A stretch of 59,066 nt of DNA from Micromonospora parastrephiae (GTDB taxonomy: Bacteria > Actinomycetota > Actinomycetes > Mycobacteriales > Micromonosporaceae). Location of the stretch: NCBI RefSeq assembly GCF_016802865.1, contig NZ_JAEVHM010000016.1:1-59066 (forward strand). The letters run 5' to 3'. Below, in pieces: positions 1 through 8,886 of the stretch. The notes under the pieces are model-generated. The model searched no databases, was not told where the DNA came from, and worked only from the letters and a program-made list of their open reading frames with translations. How positions within the stretch are numbered: position 1 is the stretch's first letter; every line of letters begins with the position of its first letter. Made by a program: the position numbers and the translations under genes.

Positions 1-956
1 CACGGCACCGGGGCGATGGCGCGGGCGAACACGGCGGCGTTCGCCGTTCCGGCGAGAAGCGCCAGACAGGCCCCGGCCAGCGCGACGGCGAAGTCGGCGG
101 CCGGGCGGCGGACCAGCGCGTAACAGCCGGCGGCGATCGCGCCGAGGCCGGTCAGCAACGACCAGACCTGCCCGGACAGCAGCCCGACCAGTACGCCGCC
201 CACCCCCTGGGCGCCGGCGTCCAGCTCCCGCCCGACCGGGTACACCACGGCGACCGCGCCGCCGGCGATCAGCAGCGCCCCGAGCCCGGACAGCGCCCGG
301 ATGCCGGCGGGGGAGGCCGCGGCGAGCAGGCCGAGCGCGCCCACGGCGAGCGCCCCCACGATGGTCAACGCCCACCAGGTGTACGCGTCCGGCGGCGGCA
401 CCCAGTCCAACGTGCCGTCGATCCGCACCGGGTCGGCCCCGTCGCGCAGCGGGACCGTCCAGTCCCGGACCCGGTGTTCGCGCTCCGGCGCGGCGCGGAC
501 CGCCTGCGGCGGTGCCGACTCCTGCCACAGGGCGCGCTGGTCGTGCCAGCGCGCCGTGCTGCCGTCGGCGATCCGCCGCCAGGACGGAGGCGCCGCCGGG
601 TCCGCGTCGGCGGGGAGCGTGGTGTCCCCGGCGATGGTGCGGTTCAGGTAGGTGGCCGGGGACCGGGTGTTCTCGTACACGCCGTCCGGGCCGACCCGCA
701 GGTACGGCTCACCCGAGTAACCGATCACCTCGATCGGGTGGCCGGTGTCGTTGGTCAGCTCCAGGCGGGCACCCGCCTCGATGACGCGTACCTCCAGGCC
801 GGGCCGGGCCGGGGTGACGCCCGTGGCCCGGGTGCGGTAGTCGCTGCCGTTCGGGGCGTCCGCGCCGTGCGCGGCGGCGGGCGCCGCGGTGAGCAGGGTC
901 GCCGCGCAGACGGCGGTGGCGACCAGGCTGGCGCGGGCCAGCAGGGTACGGATCAC
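1..956 (-). CDS. Secreted/membrane protein, 3' end outside window
   Basis: The frame runs off the left edge, so the C-terminus is missing. It starts at GTG 956, which overlaps the stop of the DsbA-like gene upstream (GTGA overlap), so translation is probably coupled. The product begins with a signal peptide ending in an AAPAAAHG-like stretch. A long extracytoplasmic domain follows (about residues 30-190), and then at least four hydrophobic segments rich in Ala, Gly, Leu and Val. The extracytoplasmic part contains PYLRVGPDGVYENTRSPATY. I recognise the general type, an actinobacterial conserved membrane protein found beside CopC and YcnI genes, but not a function. Its position in a run with redox and copper genes suggests an envelope role. 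The function is unknown. Confidence 0.8.
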   Translation of the reverse strand, partial: MIRTLLARASLVATAVCAATLLTAAPAAAHGADAPNGSDYRTRATGVTPARPGLEVRVIEAGARLELTNDTGHPIEVIGYSGEPYLRVGPDGVYENTRSPATYLNRTIAGDTTLPADADPAAPPSWRRIADGSTARWHDQRALWQESAPPQAVRAAPEREHRVRDWTVPLRDGADPVRIDGTLDWVPPPDAYTWWALTIVGALAVGALGLLAAASPAGIRALSGLGALLIAGGAVAVVYPVGRELDAGAQGVGGVLVGLLSGQVWSLLTGLGAIAAGCYALVRRPAADFAVALAGACLALLAGTANAAVFARAIAPVP

Positions 957-1669
957 TTGTTGGCCGCCGCCACGGCTGCGGTGAGGCCCTGCGGGCTGCG
1001 GTCGGCGAGCGGCTGGCCGTTGACCAGGATGGTCGGCGTGCCGGTGACAGCGCTTCGGCTGGCCTCGTCGGTGACGTGCTCGGTCCACGTCCGGTAGGTG
1101 CCTTCCTTGACGCAGCCGCCGAACGAGCCCCGGTCGAGCCCCACCCCCGCGCCGATGTCGATCAGCTCGTCGTTGCTGAGCCCGGCGCTGCCCTCCGGCG
1201 GCTGCTTCTCGAAGAGCGCCTTGGCGTACTCCCGGAACTTGCCGCCCGCCGCGGCGCAGCCGGAGGCGGCGGAGGACCGGGTCGAGTACTCGGTGGTGGA
1301 GAAGCGGTTGAGGTACGCCACCGGGTGGTAGACCACCTTGGCCTTGTTCTCGGCCACCAACTGTTCCAGGGTGGCCCCGCTGGTCCGCTCGAACTGATTG
1401 CAGGCCGGGCAGAGGAAGTCCTCGTAGACGTCGACGGTGACCGGTCCGCCGCCGGTGACGATGCCGGTGCCGTCGGCGTTCGCGCCGGGCGGGGTGGTGA
1501 AGGTGTCCGAGCGTTGGCTGGACCAGACGGTCCAGCCGATCACACCGGCGATGACCAGCACGGCGACGGCGGCGGCGGAGACCCAGATCGTGCGGCGGCG
1601 GCGCCGTTCGCGGGCGAGCTGCTCACGGACCACCCGGGCCGCGTCCCGCTGCCCCTTGCGACTACTCAT
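953..1669 (-). CDS. DsbA-family thioredoxin-like protein, membrane anchored
   Basis: A 238-residue protein with a basic cytoplasmic N-terminus, one membrane segment (about residues 29-50) and a DsbA/thioredoxin-like domain outside the cell. The active-site motif is FLCPACNQFE, so CPAC replaces the CPHC of E. coli DsbA. The later TPTILVNGQPL stretch is the cis-Pro loop of this fold. Family knowledge: such proteins oxidise or isomerise disulfides of exported proteins. The start codon lies inside the end of the MauE-like gene (8-base overlap), and the stop overlaps the next gene, so the three form one coupled unit. The MauE-like partner fits as the membrane redox source. Confidence 0.9.
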   Translation of the reverse strand: MSSRKGQRDAARVVREQLARERRRRRTIWVSAAAVAVLVIAGVIGWTVWSSQRSDTFTTPPGANADGTGIVTGGGPVTVDVYEDFLCPACNQFERTSGATLEQLVAENKAKVVYHPVAYLNRFSTTEYSTRSSAASGCAAAGGKFREYAKALFEKQPPEGSAGLSNDELIDIGAGVGLDRGSFGGCVKEGTYRTWTEHVTDEASRSAVTGTPTILVNGQPLADRSPQGLTAAVAAANK

Positions 1670-2186
1670 CCTCGACCTCCACAGCGGGTTCGCCGGACAG
1701 CCACCCGTCCACCGATACGGGCGTACGTGGCCAGATCAGCAGAAATCCGGCCAGCACCAAGAATCCCAGGTCCCGCAGGATCTCCGGGAGGTAACTGGGT
1801 GCCTGCCCCTCGGCCAGCTGCCCGCCACTGCCGAAACAGCCGCAGTCGATGGACAGGCCCCGCGCCCAGGCCGAGGCGATCCCTGCGACGAAGACCACCA
1901 GCAGCGCGGCCGACACCCCCGCGCCGAGCCGGGTGGCCAGCCCGAGCAGCAGCAGCACGCCCAGCGCCAGCTCGACGAAGGGCAGCGCGGCGCCGACGGC
2001 GGTCGCCACGTCGTACGGCAGCACCTGATAGGCGTTGACGGCCCGCCCGGACGCGGCCAGGTCGCCGACCTTCGACGCGCCGGCGATCAGCCACACGGCG
2101 GCGAGGCCGAGCCGGGCCGCGATGCCGAGCCAGGGTCGGACGACAGGCCAACGGCCGGCCCGCGCGGGAGGTGCTGTCACGCTCAT
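1662..2186 (-). CDS. MauE/DoxX-family redox-associated membrane protein
   Basis: A 174-residue integral membrane protein with about four hydrophobic helices and a DCGCFG motif near residue 115, typical of the MauE/DoxX methylamine-utilisation-like family. Such proteins are thought to pass electrons to or from periplasmic thiol proteins. The next gene downstream encodes a DsbA-like protein and overlaps this one by eight bases, which supports a shared thiol-redox job. The start at 2186 is an ATG about 30 bases after the sigma-factor stop, so the sigma gene may head the same operon. The exact substrate cannot be read from the sequence. Confidence 0.88.
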   Translation of the reverse strand: MSVTAPPARAGRWPVVRPWLGIAARLGLAAVWLIAGASKVGDLAASGRAVNAYQVLPYDVATAVGAALPFVELALGVLLLLGLATRLGAGVSAALLVVFVAGIASAWARGLSIDCGCFGSGGQLAEGQAPSYLPEILRDLGFLVLAGFLLIWPRTPVSVDGWLSGEPAVEVEDE

Positions 2187-2218
2187 TTGTCGTCCCGTCT
2201 CCGCCGGAAGTTCCGCGT

Positions 2219-2808
2219 TCAGCCGGCCAGGGCGTCGCCGACCGCCTCGACCAGCTCGTCGCGGGCCCGGGCGACCCGGGATCGGATGGTGCCCACCGGC
2301 ACCCCCTCGACCGCGGCGGCCTCCGCGTACGACAGGCCGAGCAGTTGCGTGAGCACGAACGCGGCGCGCCGCTCGGCGCTCAACCGGCGGACCAGGTCGG
2401 CGGCGCCGAACTGCCGGCCGGATCCGGATGCGGTCGGTCGGTGTACGCGTTCGCCGCCAACCTCTCGTCGAGGCGGCGACGGCGGACCACGGTACGCAGA
2501 TGGTCGGCGCAGGCCCGCCGGGCGATGCCGAGCAGCCAGGTGCGGGCGCTGGAGCGGCCCTCGAACCCCGGCAGCGCCCGGAAGGCCCGCAGGTAGGTCT
2601 CCTGGGTCAGATCGTCGGCGCTGTCGATGTCCACCAGAGCCACGGCGAAGCGCCAGACCTCGGCCTGGGTCAGCCGGACGAACGCGGCCTGGGCGGCCGG
2701 ATCGCCGTCGCGGGCGGTCAGCGCCCACTCGGTGGCCGGATCCCGGCCGGCGTCACCGGTCGGCTCGGCTGGACCGGAGGCGCCGGCGTCACGCGGGACG
2801 GGGATCAC
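2219..2808 (-). pseudogene. ECF-type RNA polymerase sigma factor, frameshifted
   Basis: Two overlapping frames together make one sigma factor. The upstream frame (2808 down to about 2400) encodes the sigma-2 region, with [20 protein letters not shown] and the [18 protein letters not shown] helix. It stops at 2380. The downstream frame (to 2219) encodes the sigma-4 region, with [20 protein letters not shown] and a [15 protein letters not shown] recognition helix. The switch lies near 2400-2430 and equals one missing base. No slippery heptamer is visible, so I read it as a consensus error or a real deletion rather than programmed shifting. It precedes the redox genes on the same strand and diverges from copCD, so it may control either. 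No anti-sigma gene is visible. Confidence 0.8.
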
Positions 2809-3019
2809 GAGAAACCAGGTTACGCGGCGCCCGGCGCAGCGTCAGGGCCCTTCGGCCCTCGGATGGTCTGCGCCACGTCGGGAACTTTTCCCCGCACCGC
2901 GCCGACTACCTGCTCATGAGACGCGACCAGGTACGCGCGGCGCTGGTGGCTGGGTGCAGGTGAACCGTTCACCCGCCTCGGGTCGCCGAGAGCCGCGTCG
3001 GTCGGCGACCATGGCCGGC
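2809..3019. promoter_or_regulatory. Divergent promoter region, sigma factor / copCD
   Basis: About 200 bases separate the start of the sigma gene from the start of the copper gene. A 15-base inverted repeat, GGTGAAC-C-GTTCACC, lies at 2959-2973, some 45 bases before the copCD start, and could be an operator. A GGGAAC stretch at 2880-2885 looks like an ECF -35 element on the plus strand, but no convincing -10 follows. The regulator is not known. Confidence 0.4.
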
Positions 3020-4681
3020 ATGACTGTCGCCCCCCGCCGTTGGGTCGCCCGGCTGGCCGCAGCCGCCGGCCTCCTCGTCACCGTCGTCGCCCTGTTGATC
3101 GCGCCGGCCACCCCCGCCAGCGCCCACGCGGTGCTGTCGAGCAGCAGCCCGGCAGCTTCCGCGGTGGTGCCGAGCGGGCCGTCCGAGGTGGTCCTCACGT
3201 TCAGTGAGTCGGTCCGCAAGGTCCCCGACAAGGTCCGGGTGATCGCGCCGGACGGCTCCCGGGCCGACCGCGGTGAGCCGTCGTTCGACGGTGCCGTGGT
3301 GACCATCGGAGTGGACCCGTCCGCCGGGCGTGGCACCTACCTGGTCAGCTTCCGGGTGATCTCCGCCGACAGCCACCCCGTCTCCGGCGCGTTCACCTAC
3401 TCGGTGGGCGCGCCCTCGACCCCGCCGGTCGACTCCGGCAACGACAGCCGCGCCAACCCGGTCGTGGTCAACGCGGTGAAGGTGGCCCGTTTCCTCGGCT
3501 ACGCCGGCCTGGTGCTGCTGGTCGGTCCGGTGCTGGTGCTCGCCGTGCTGTGGCCGCGGCGGCTCTCCCGGCGGGGGCCGACCCGGCTGGCCTGGACCGG
3601 CCTCGGGTTGGTGGCCGTGGCCACCCTGGCCGATTTGTGGTTGCAGGTGCCCTACACCGCCGGTGGTGGCCTTTTCGAGGTGACCGGCGAGGGGCTCGGC
3701 AGCGTGTTCGGCAGCGCCTTCGGTGCCGCCCATCTGGTCCGGCTCGGCCTGCTGGCGGCTTCGGCGTTCCTGCTCCGGCCGATGCTGGCCCGCCCGTCCG
3801 GCCGCGCGGACGCGATCATCCTGGCCGTGCTCGGTGCGGCCGCGTTGCTGACCTGGCCGCTGGCCGGGCACCCGGCGGCGTCCCCGGCGCCGGCGGTGTC
3901 GGTGGTCGTCGACGCGGTCCACCTCGGCAGCATGGCGGTCTGGCTGGGCGGTCTGCTGATGCTCGGCGGCTTCCTGCTGCGCCAGGCCGACGAGCGGGAG
4001 TTGGGCGCGATCCTGCCGATCTGGTCCCGGTGGGCGGCGCTCGCCGTCTCGGCGTTGCTGCTGGCCGGCACCGTCCAGGCGTTGATCGAGGTGGCCACCC
4101 CCGACGCCCTGTTCAACACCACCTACGGACGACTGCTGCTGGCCAAGATCGGCCTGTTCGCGATCGTGATCGCCGTGGCCGCGTACTCCCGGCAGATGGT
4201 GCGTCGACGCACCGCGGCGCAGCGGCCGGCGCCGGTGCGCCGAGCGGTCTGGGTGGAGCTGGCCGTGACCGCGGTGGTGCTGGGCCTGTCCGCGACGTTG
4301 GTGCAGACGACACCGGCGCGGACCGCCGTGGCCGAGCCGTCCGGCACCCAGGCCGGCCTGTTCAGCACCACCCTGTCCAGCCCGCTCTACTCCCTGCGGG
4401 TCGAGTTGGACCCGGCCCAGCGGGGCAACAACTCGATCCACCTGTACGCGTACGCCCCGGACAACCAGTCGCAGCCGCTGCCGGTGGCGGAGTGGAAGGC
4501 CACCGCGGCGCTGCCGTCGGCCGGGATCGAGCCGATCGACGTGCCGTTGCTGCCATTGGTGGACAACCACGCGTACGGCGATGTCAGCCTGCCGGCCGCC
4601 GGTGACTGGCAACTGAAGATCACGGTCCGGACGACCGACATCGACCAGGCCACGGTGACCGCCACCGTGCCCATCCGTTAG
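3020..4681 (+). CDS. CopC-CopD fusion, copper resistance/uptake protein
   Basis: A protein of about 553 residues with a signal peptide, then a CopC domain starting at the mature HAVLSSSSPAAS sequence. The first His is the usual copper(II) ligand of CopC. The domain ends near residue 130 with DSHPVSGAFTYSVG, which holds a second conserved His. A CopD-like membrane domain of about eight helices follows, and then a C-terminal extracellular beta domain (about residues 440-553). Family knowledge: CopC binds copper outside the membrane and CopD takes part in its transport. An ATG at 3011 is an alternative start that adds three residues; neither has a clear ribosome site. YcnI, another copper protein, follows after 17 bases. 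Confidence 0.9.
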   Translation: MTVAPRRWVARLAAAAGLLVTVVALLIAPATPASAHAVLSSSSPAASAVVPSGPSEVVLTFSESVRKVPDKVRVIAPDGSRADRGEPSFDGAVVTIGVDPSAGRGTYLVSFRVISADSHPVSGAFTYSVGAPSTPPVDSGNDSRANPVVVNAVKVARFLGYAGLVLLVGPVLVLAVLWPRRLSRRGPTRLAWTGLGLVAVATLADLWLQVPYTAGGGLFEVTGEGLGSVFGSAFGAAHLVRLGLLAASAFLLRPMLARPSGRADAIILAVLGAAALLTWPLAGHPAASPAPAVSVVVDAVHLGSMAVWLGGLLMLGGFLLRQADERELGAILPIWSRWAALAVSALLLAGTVQALIEVATPDALFNTTYGRLLLAKIGLFAIVIAVAAYSRQMVRRRTAAQRPAPVRRAVWVELAVTAVVLGLSATLVQTTPARTAVAEPSGTQAGLFSTTLSSPLYSLRVELDPAQRGNNSIHLYAYAPDNQSQPLPVAEWKATAALPSAGIEPIDVPLLPLVDNHAYGDVSLPAAGDWQLKITVRTTDIDQATVTATVPIR

Positions 4682-4698
4682 AGAGGTTCGCGAAACCC

Positions 4699-5429
4699 AT
4701 GACCCGACTCCGGCGTACCGCAACCGCCGCTACCGCCCTGGCGTTCACCGCCGTCGCTGTCCTCGGCTTCGCCGGGCCCGCCTCCGCCCACGTGACCGTG
4801 AACCCGAAGGAGGCGACCCAGGGCGGCTACGCCCGGGTGGCGTTCCGGGTGCCCAACGAGAGTGACACCGCGTCGACCACCAAGCTGGAGGTGGTGCTGC
4901 CGGAGAACGCGCCGGTCGGCTCGGTGTCGACCATGCCGGTACCCGGCTGGACGGTGGCCGTGGAGAAGCGCAAGGTGGACCCGCCGATCGAGGTGCACGG
5001 CAGCCAGATCACCGAGGCGGTCGCCAAGATCACCTGGACGGCCACCGGTGACGCCGGGGTGAAGCCGGGCCAGTTCCAGGAGTTCCCGGTCTCGATGGGC
5101 CCGCTGCCGAAGGTCGAGTCGATGATCTTCAAGACCCTTCAGACGTACTCGGACGGAAACGTGGCGCGCTGGATCGACGAGCCGCAGCCGGGTGGCGCGG
5201 AGCCGGAGAAGCCGGCGCCGGTGCTCACCCTCACGGCCGCCGCGCCGTCGCGTCGGCCGCGCCGGCCGCCGCCGTGACGTCGACCGACGACGATGACGAC
5301 GACGAGGGCGAGGGCGACGGCCTCGCGGTCGGCCTCGCGGTGGCCGGTCTCGTCGCCGGTCTGGCCGGTCTGGCGCTGGGCGGGCTGGCGTTCGCCCGGA
5401 CGCGTCGGGAGCCGGTCGCCAAGTCCTGA
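4699..5429 (+). CDS. ycnI: YcnI-family copper-binding protein, C-terminus frameshifted
   Basis: A signal peptide ends in SAHV, so the mature protein starts with the copper-ligating His of the YcnI (DUF1775) domain. The domain continues through VNPKEATQGGYARVAFRVPN and PVPGWTV, both typical. As written the frame stops at 5277 after an Arg/Pro-rich tail that does not look like this family. Moving to the -1 frame near 5240 restores an acidic linker and a C-terminal membrane anchor (GLVAGLAGLALGGLAFARTR) ending at 5429, the normal architecture. I therefore give the restored gene; the strictly open frame is 4699-5277. It lies 17 bases after CopC-CopD, in the same operon, and a strong hairpin follows. 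Confidence 0.85.
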
Positions 5430-5445
5430 CCCACCGCACACCCAC

Positions 5446-5472
5446 TGGCCCGCCGGACCATCCGGCGGGCCA
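5446..5472 (+). terminator. Hairpin terminator after ycnI
   Basis: A perfect 12-bp inverted repeat (TGGCCCGCCGGA with its complement) around a three-base loop starts 17 bases after the restored ycnI stop. There is no T tract, which is common in actinomycetes. Confidence 0.75.
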
Positions 5473-5575
5473 AGCGCGCTTTCCGGCGGCCGGAACCGTC
5501 CGTGCTGTCGATATCCCCTGATCAGGCGGCGTACGTCGGTAAGGTCGGCCGGGTATCTGGCTACGGAGGGGGACG

Positions 5576-6625
5576 GTGCGAATGCGTTTCGTGCGGGCGA
5601 TCGCCGGAGTGCTGCTGTTGGTCATCGGGATTCCGGCGCTGTTCGCCGGCGGGGCGCTGTGGCTGGTGACCCGGCATGCCGATCCCGGTGGGGCCTTCGC
5701 CGCCCGCTTCGAGACGGTCCGCACACCCGGACACGCCGTCGTGGTCGGCGACCTCGACCGGCTGCTGCGGCAGGAGGCGCCGTTCGCGCGTACCGTGCCG
5801 ACCCGGCTGCGGGTGGACGCCCGCACGCCCGGCGGCCCGGCGTTCGTCGGCCTGGCGCCCACCGCCGAGGTGCGTCGCTGGCTGGAGCCGGTGCCGCACG
5901 CCACGGTCAGTCGGGTCGCGCTGGCCCGGGGTCCGCTGCCGGTCCGGCTGGACCCGGCCGGCCCGGCCGCTGCACCGGCCACCGACGGCGCGGTCAGCCC
6001 GCTGGGCCGCCCGTTCTGGGTACGCGAGGGGATCGGCTCGCTGGAGTGGAGCGCCGACGAGCTGGCCGACGAGCCGATGAGCCTGGTGGTGATGCGCCCG
6101 GATGGCGGCGCCGACCTGGCGCTGGATCTGCGCGCCGAGTTGCGGGCGGCCTGGATCGGCCCGGCGACCTGGGGTCTGCTGGCCGCCGGGGTGCTGCTGG
6201 TGGTGGGCGCGGTGCTGCTCCTGCTGCGGCCGCAGCGCCCGCGCGAGGTGGTCTTCGTGGTCGAGCCGGACCAGGTGCCGGTGCTCGCCGGCCGGCTCGG
6301 GGTCACCTCGCTCAGCGGCCTGGGCGCCCGGGTTCCCGGTTCGGCCCCGCCGGCGGTACGGCAGCTCGCTCCGGTCGGCTCGGTGGAGCGGCCCCGCTCG
6401 GCGATCGGTGCCGAGCCGGCGCGACCGGCCACCCTCGCCGACCTGGAGGCGGCGGCGGGACAATCCTGCCCGCCCGGGGTGACGTTGAGTCTGGCCTGGC
6501 CCCCCGCGGCGGCGGAGCCGACGGTCCGGCCGGTGGAGGTGGACGAAACGGCGGGCGGCCCTCCGCGCTGCCGACACGGAGGGCCGCCCTCACCGGGGGA
6601 TCGGTGCTACCCGAGCGACGCTTGA
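5576..6625 (+). CDS. Two-helix membrane protein of unknown function
   Basis: A 349-residue protein. GTG 5576 is preferred over ATG 5582 because a GGAGGGGG ribosome site ends about six bases before it. One hydrophobic helix lies near the N-terminus (about residues 7-28). An extracytoplasmic stretch of about 165 residues follows, then a second helix (about 200-222) and a Pro/Ala-rich cytoplasmic tail. I do not recognise the family. The last 25 residues (GGPPRCRHGGPPSPGDRCYP) are encoded across a strong hairpin at 6553-6589, so the true C-terminus may be shorter and the tail may be an artefact. It is separated from the copper genes by a terminator, so it is probably its own unit. Confidence 0.65.
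   Translation: MRMRFVRAIAGVLLLVIGIPALFAGGALWLVTRHADPGGAFAARFETVRTPGHAVVVGDLDRLLRQEAPFARTVPTRLRVDARTPGGPAFVGLAPTAEVRRWLEPVPHATVSRVALARGPLPVRLDPAGPAAAPATDGAVSPLGRPFWVREGIGSLEWSADELADEPMSLVVMRPDGGADLALDLRAELRAAWIGPATWGLLAAGVLLVVGAVLLLLRPQRPREVVFVVEPDQVPVLAGRLGVTSLSGLGARVPGSAPPAVRQLAPVGSVERPRSAIGAEPARPATLADLEAAAGQSCPPGVTLSLAWPPAAAEPTVRPVEVDETAGGPPRCRHGGPPSPGDRCYPSDA
6553..6589 (+). terminator. Hairpin inside the end of the membrane-protein ORF
   Basis: A 13-bp perfect stem (GGGCGGCCCTCCG and its complement) with an 11-base loop. It lies within the last 25 codons of the ORF that ends at 6625 and faces the end of the minus-strand GT87 gene (6658), so it may terminate transcription from both sides. 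Confidence 0.6.
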
Positions 6626-6657
6626 GGTAGATGAGACCAGGTTAGCCCCGATCGTGG

Positions 6658-7926
6658 CTACTGGGGAAGTCTGTCCATTTGGTGCGACTTTTCCGCGACT
6701 CGGGTCGAGTGGACCGGCAGGACCACCAGCAGCAGCAGGCTGAGCAGCACGTAACCGTTGCGCAGCACGAAGTCCACCGGGTCATCGGTGCGGACCGGCG
6801 CCACACCCCAGTCGTGGAACGACACCACGCCGTAGATGATCAGGGCGCCGGTGCCCACCGCCAGCCCGGCCAGCCACCGCCGCCTGCGTACCTCGTCCGG
6901 CCGGTCCGCGCTCAACGCCGCGTCGGCGAGCAGCACCACCGCCGGCACGAACCAGTAGATGTGGTGGGTCCAGGTGATCGGACTGACCAGGGCGCCGACC
7001 AGGCCGGTCAGGGTGAGGCCGGTCAGCGCGTCCCCGGCCCGCGCGGCGCGGACCGCCCGCCACAGCCCGTAGCCGGCGACCACGGCAACCACCAGCAACC
7101 AGAGCAGCCGGTCCGGCTTCTCCGGCGCGGTGAAGCGGCTGAGCAGGCCGAACAACGACTGGTTGCCGGTGTAGTCGGTGCGGCCCACCCGCTCGGTGGC
7201 CCACAGCTCGTGCGTCCAGAACCGCCACGAGTCACGCGGAGCGATCGCCGCCGCGAGCAGGGTCGCCGCCGCCGCGGTCGCACTCGCCACCGCGGCGGCC
7301 CGCCACCGACGGGTGGCCAGCAGATACACGATGAAGATGCCGGGGAAGAGCTTGAGCGCCGTCGCCAGCCCCACACCGACCCCGGCCCAGCGTCGCGCCT
7401 GCGGTACGGCGAACAGCAGATCGGCCAGGATCAGCACGACCAGCAGCATGTTGATCTGCCCGAAGGTGATCGTCTCGCGGGTGCTCTCCACCGCCAGCAC
7501 CAGCAGCACCGCGACGGTGAGCGTGAACGCCCGCGGCAGGTCGTGTCGCGCGATCACCGGCGTCACCAGCCAACGGGTGGTCAGCACCACGGCCAGCACG
7601 GTGAGCACCGTGAAGATCGTCACGGTGGCACCGAGCCTCAGCAGCCCGAACGGCCACAGCAGCAGCGCGCTGAACGGCGGGTAGGTGAAGTACAGCTCGC
7701 CCTGCACCCGGTCCGGCTGGACGTAGTCGTAGAGCGGATTGCCGGCCGTCCACCACTCCATCGCGGACATGTAGATCTTCAGGTCGAAGAAGTTGTGCAC
7801 CAGCCCCGGCAGGTACAGCGCCGGCAGCACGGCGATCAGAGCCACCACCGTGACCAACCGACGGACCGTACGGCCGCCGGGGTCGTCCTCGCTGACGGCG
7901 GGCGGTGCGACGGGTTCTGCTGGCAC
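6658..7926 (-). CDS. Glycosyltransferase family 87 (polyprenyl-linked mannosyltransferase type)
   Basis: A 422-residue integral membrane protein with about ten hydrophobic segments. After the first helix comes NFFDLKIYMSAMEWW and later YFTYPPFSALLLWPFGLL, the Asp-containing first loop and YPP motif of the GT87 (DUF2029, PimE-like) family. Family knowledge: these GT-C enzymes move mannose from polyprenyl-phosphate-mannose to phosphatidylinositol mannosides or related glycans outside the membrane. It faces away from the oligoribonuclease gene, with about 70 bases between the starts. The exact acceptor cannot be inferred. Confidence 0.88.
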   Translation of the reverse strand: MPAEPVAPPAVSEDDPGGRTVRRLVTVVALIAVLPALYLPGLVHNFFDLKIYMSAMEWWTAGNPLYDYVQPDRVQGELYFTYPPFSALLLWPFGLLRLGATVTIFTVLTVLAVVLTTRWLVTPVIARHDLPRAFTLTVAVLLVLAVESTRETITFGQINMLLVVLILADLLFAVPQARRWAGVGVGLATALKLFPGIFIVYLLATRRWRAAAVASATAAAATLLAAAIAPRDSWRFWTHELWATERVGRTDYTGNQSLFGLLSRFTAPEKPDRLLWLLVVAVVAGYGLWRAVRAARAGDALTGLTLTGLVGALVSPITWTHHIYWFVPAVVLLADAALSADRPDEVRRRRWLAGLAVGTGALIIYGVVSFHDWGVAPVRTDDPVDFVLRNGYVLLSLLLLVVLPVHSTRVAEKSHQMDRLPQ

Positions 7927-7998
7927 TCCGAAACCCTAGCGGTCTGCTCCACCCAGAGCGCGCAGCCGCGGGGTGTGGGCTGCGCGTAGGCTGTGCCG

Positions 7999-8589
7999 GT
8001 GGCTGAACTCCTCGTCTGGATCGACTGTGAGATGACCGGTTTGGACCTCGGCAGCGACAAGCTGATCGAGGTCGCCGCCCTCGTCACCGACCCCAATCTC
8101 AACGTGCTGGGTGAGGGGGTCGACGTGGTGATCCACGCCGACGAGGCCGCGCTGGAGGCGATGCCGGAGATCGTCCAGACGATGCACGCCAAGTCCGGCC
8201 TCACCGAGGAGGTGCGCCGCTCGGCGGTGACCCTGGCCGAGGCCGAGGACCTGGTGCTGGAGTACGTCCGCACCTTTGTCAAGGATCCGCGTACGGCGCC
8301 GCTGTGCGGCAACTCGATCGCCACCGACCGGGGCTTCATCGCCCGGGACATGCCCCGCCTCGACGCGCACCTGCACTACCGCATGATCGACGTCTCCTCG
8401 ATCAAGGAGCTGTGCCGCCGCTGGTACCCCCGGGTGTACTTCGGGCAGCCGCAGAAGGGCCTCGCGCACCGGGCGCTCGCCGACATCCGGGAGAGCATCC
8501 GGGAGCTGGAGTACTACCGGCGCACCATCTTCGTCCCGCTGCCCGGCCCCGATGTGGAGACCGCCAAGGGCATCGCCGCCGAACTCTGA
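7999..8589 (+). CDS. orn: Oligoribonuclease (3'-5' exoribonuclease)
   Basis: A DEDDh exonuclease of 196-198 residues that degrades two- to five-base RNAs, including pGpG from c-di-GMP turnover. Near the N-terminus is [14 protein letters not shown] with the first Asp and Glu. [28 protein letters not shown] follows in the middle, and [14 protein letters not shown] carries the late His and Asp. The length is normal for Orn. GTG 7999 is chosen because a TAGGCT -10 element (7987-7992) lies six bases before it, which suggests a leaderless transcript; GTG 7993 would abut the -10 element. tRNA-His follows after about 100 bases. Confidence 0.93.
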   Translation: MAELLVWIDCEMTGLDLGSDKLIEVAALVTDPNLNVLGEGVDVVIHADEAALEAMPEIVQTMHAKSGLTEEVRRSAVTLAEAEDLVLEYVRTFVKDPRTAPLCGNSIATDRGFIARDMPRLDAHLHYRMIDVSSIKELCRRWYPRVYFGQPQKGLAHRALADIRESIRELEYYRRTIFVPLPGPDVETAKGIAAEL

Positions 8590-8642
8590 CCCCTCGGGCG
8601 CTGACCCGGGAACCCGCTGGACGTGTCCGGCGGCGGTGTGGC

Positions 8643-8648
8643 TATTAT
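8643..8648 (+). promoter_or_regulatory. -10 element of the tRNA-His promoter
   Basis: TATTAT lies about 46 bases before the tRNA and stands out in GC-rich surroundings. A weak TGGACG -35 candidate is at 8618-8623 (19-base spacer). Confidence 0.5.
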
Positions 8649-8694
8649 TGGTCCGCACCCCGCCCGGTGCTATCGACCGGGCGACGGCGGCATG

Positions 8695-8767
8695 GTGGCT
8701 GTAGCTCAGTTGGCAGAGCACCGGGTTGTGGTCCCGGTTGTCGTGGGTTCAATTCCCATCAGTCACC
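8695..8767 (+). tRNA. tRNA-His (GTG anticodon)
   Basis: The cloverleaf is complete. The acceptor arms are GTGGCTG/CAGTCAC, the anticodon stem CCGGG/CCCGG holds loop TTGTGGT with anticodon GTG, and the T arm contains GGTTCAATTCC. A G at 8694 could be the encoded extra G(-1) of tRNA-His, opposite C at 8767. The 3' CCA is not fully encoded. Confidence 0.96.
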
Positions 8768-8775
8768 CAGCAGGT

Positions 8776-8801
8776 CAGGCCCCCTCCTCGGAGGGGGCCT
8801 G
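8776..8801 (+). terminator. Terminator after tRNA-His
   Basis: A perfect 12-bp stem (CAGGCCCCCTCC and complement) with a two-base apex starts nine bases after the tRNA. Confidence 0.8.
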
Positions 8802-8841
8802 AGTCGTTCCGGAGCCATCTCGCCTCATCGAGGCGGACACG

Positions 8842-8873
8842 CGAGAGCCCCCTCCGAACGGAGGGGGCTCTCG
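8842..8873 (-). terminator. Terminator of the L,D-transpeptidase gene
   Basis: A perfect 15-bp stem (CGAGAGCCCCCTCCG and complement) with a two-base apex lies 14 bases beyond the stop of the minus-strand L,D-transpeptidase gene. It can act on both strands. Confidence 0.75.
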
Positions 8874-8886
8874 TCGTTCTGGTCGC

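Noticed and set aside
2400..2430. Programmed frameshift in the sigma factor.
   Set aside because: No slippery heptamer or stimulatory structure, and five other genes show the same one-base loss.
2969..4723. 584-codon open frame opposite copCD, and similar long antisense frames (for example opposite the M14 gene at 12908-15439).
   Set aside because: High-GC DNA leaves antisense frames open. The products are His/Arg/Gln-rich with no domains, while the sense frame has clear families.
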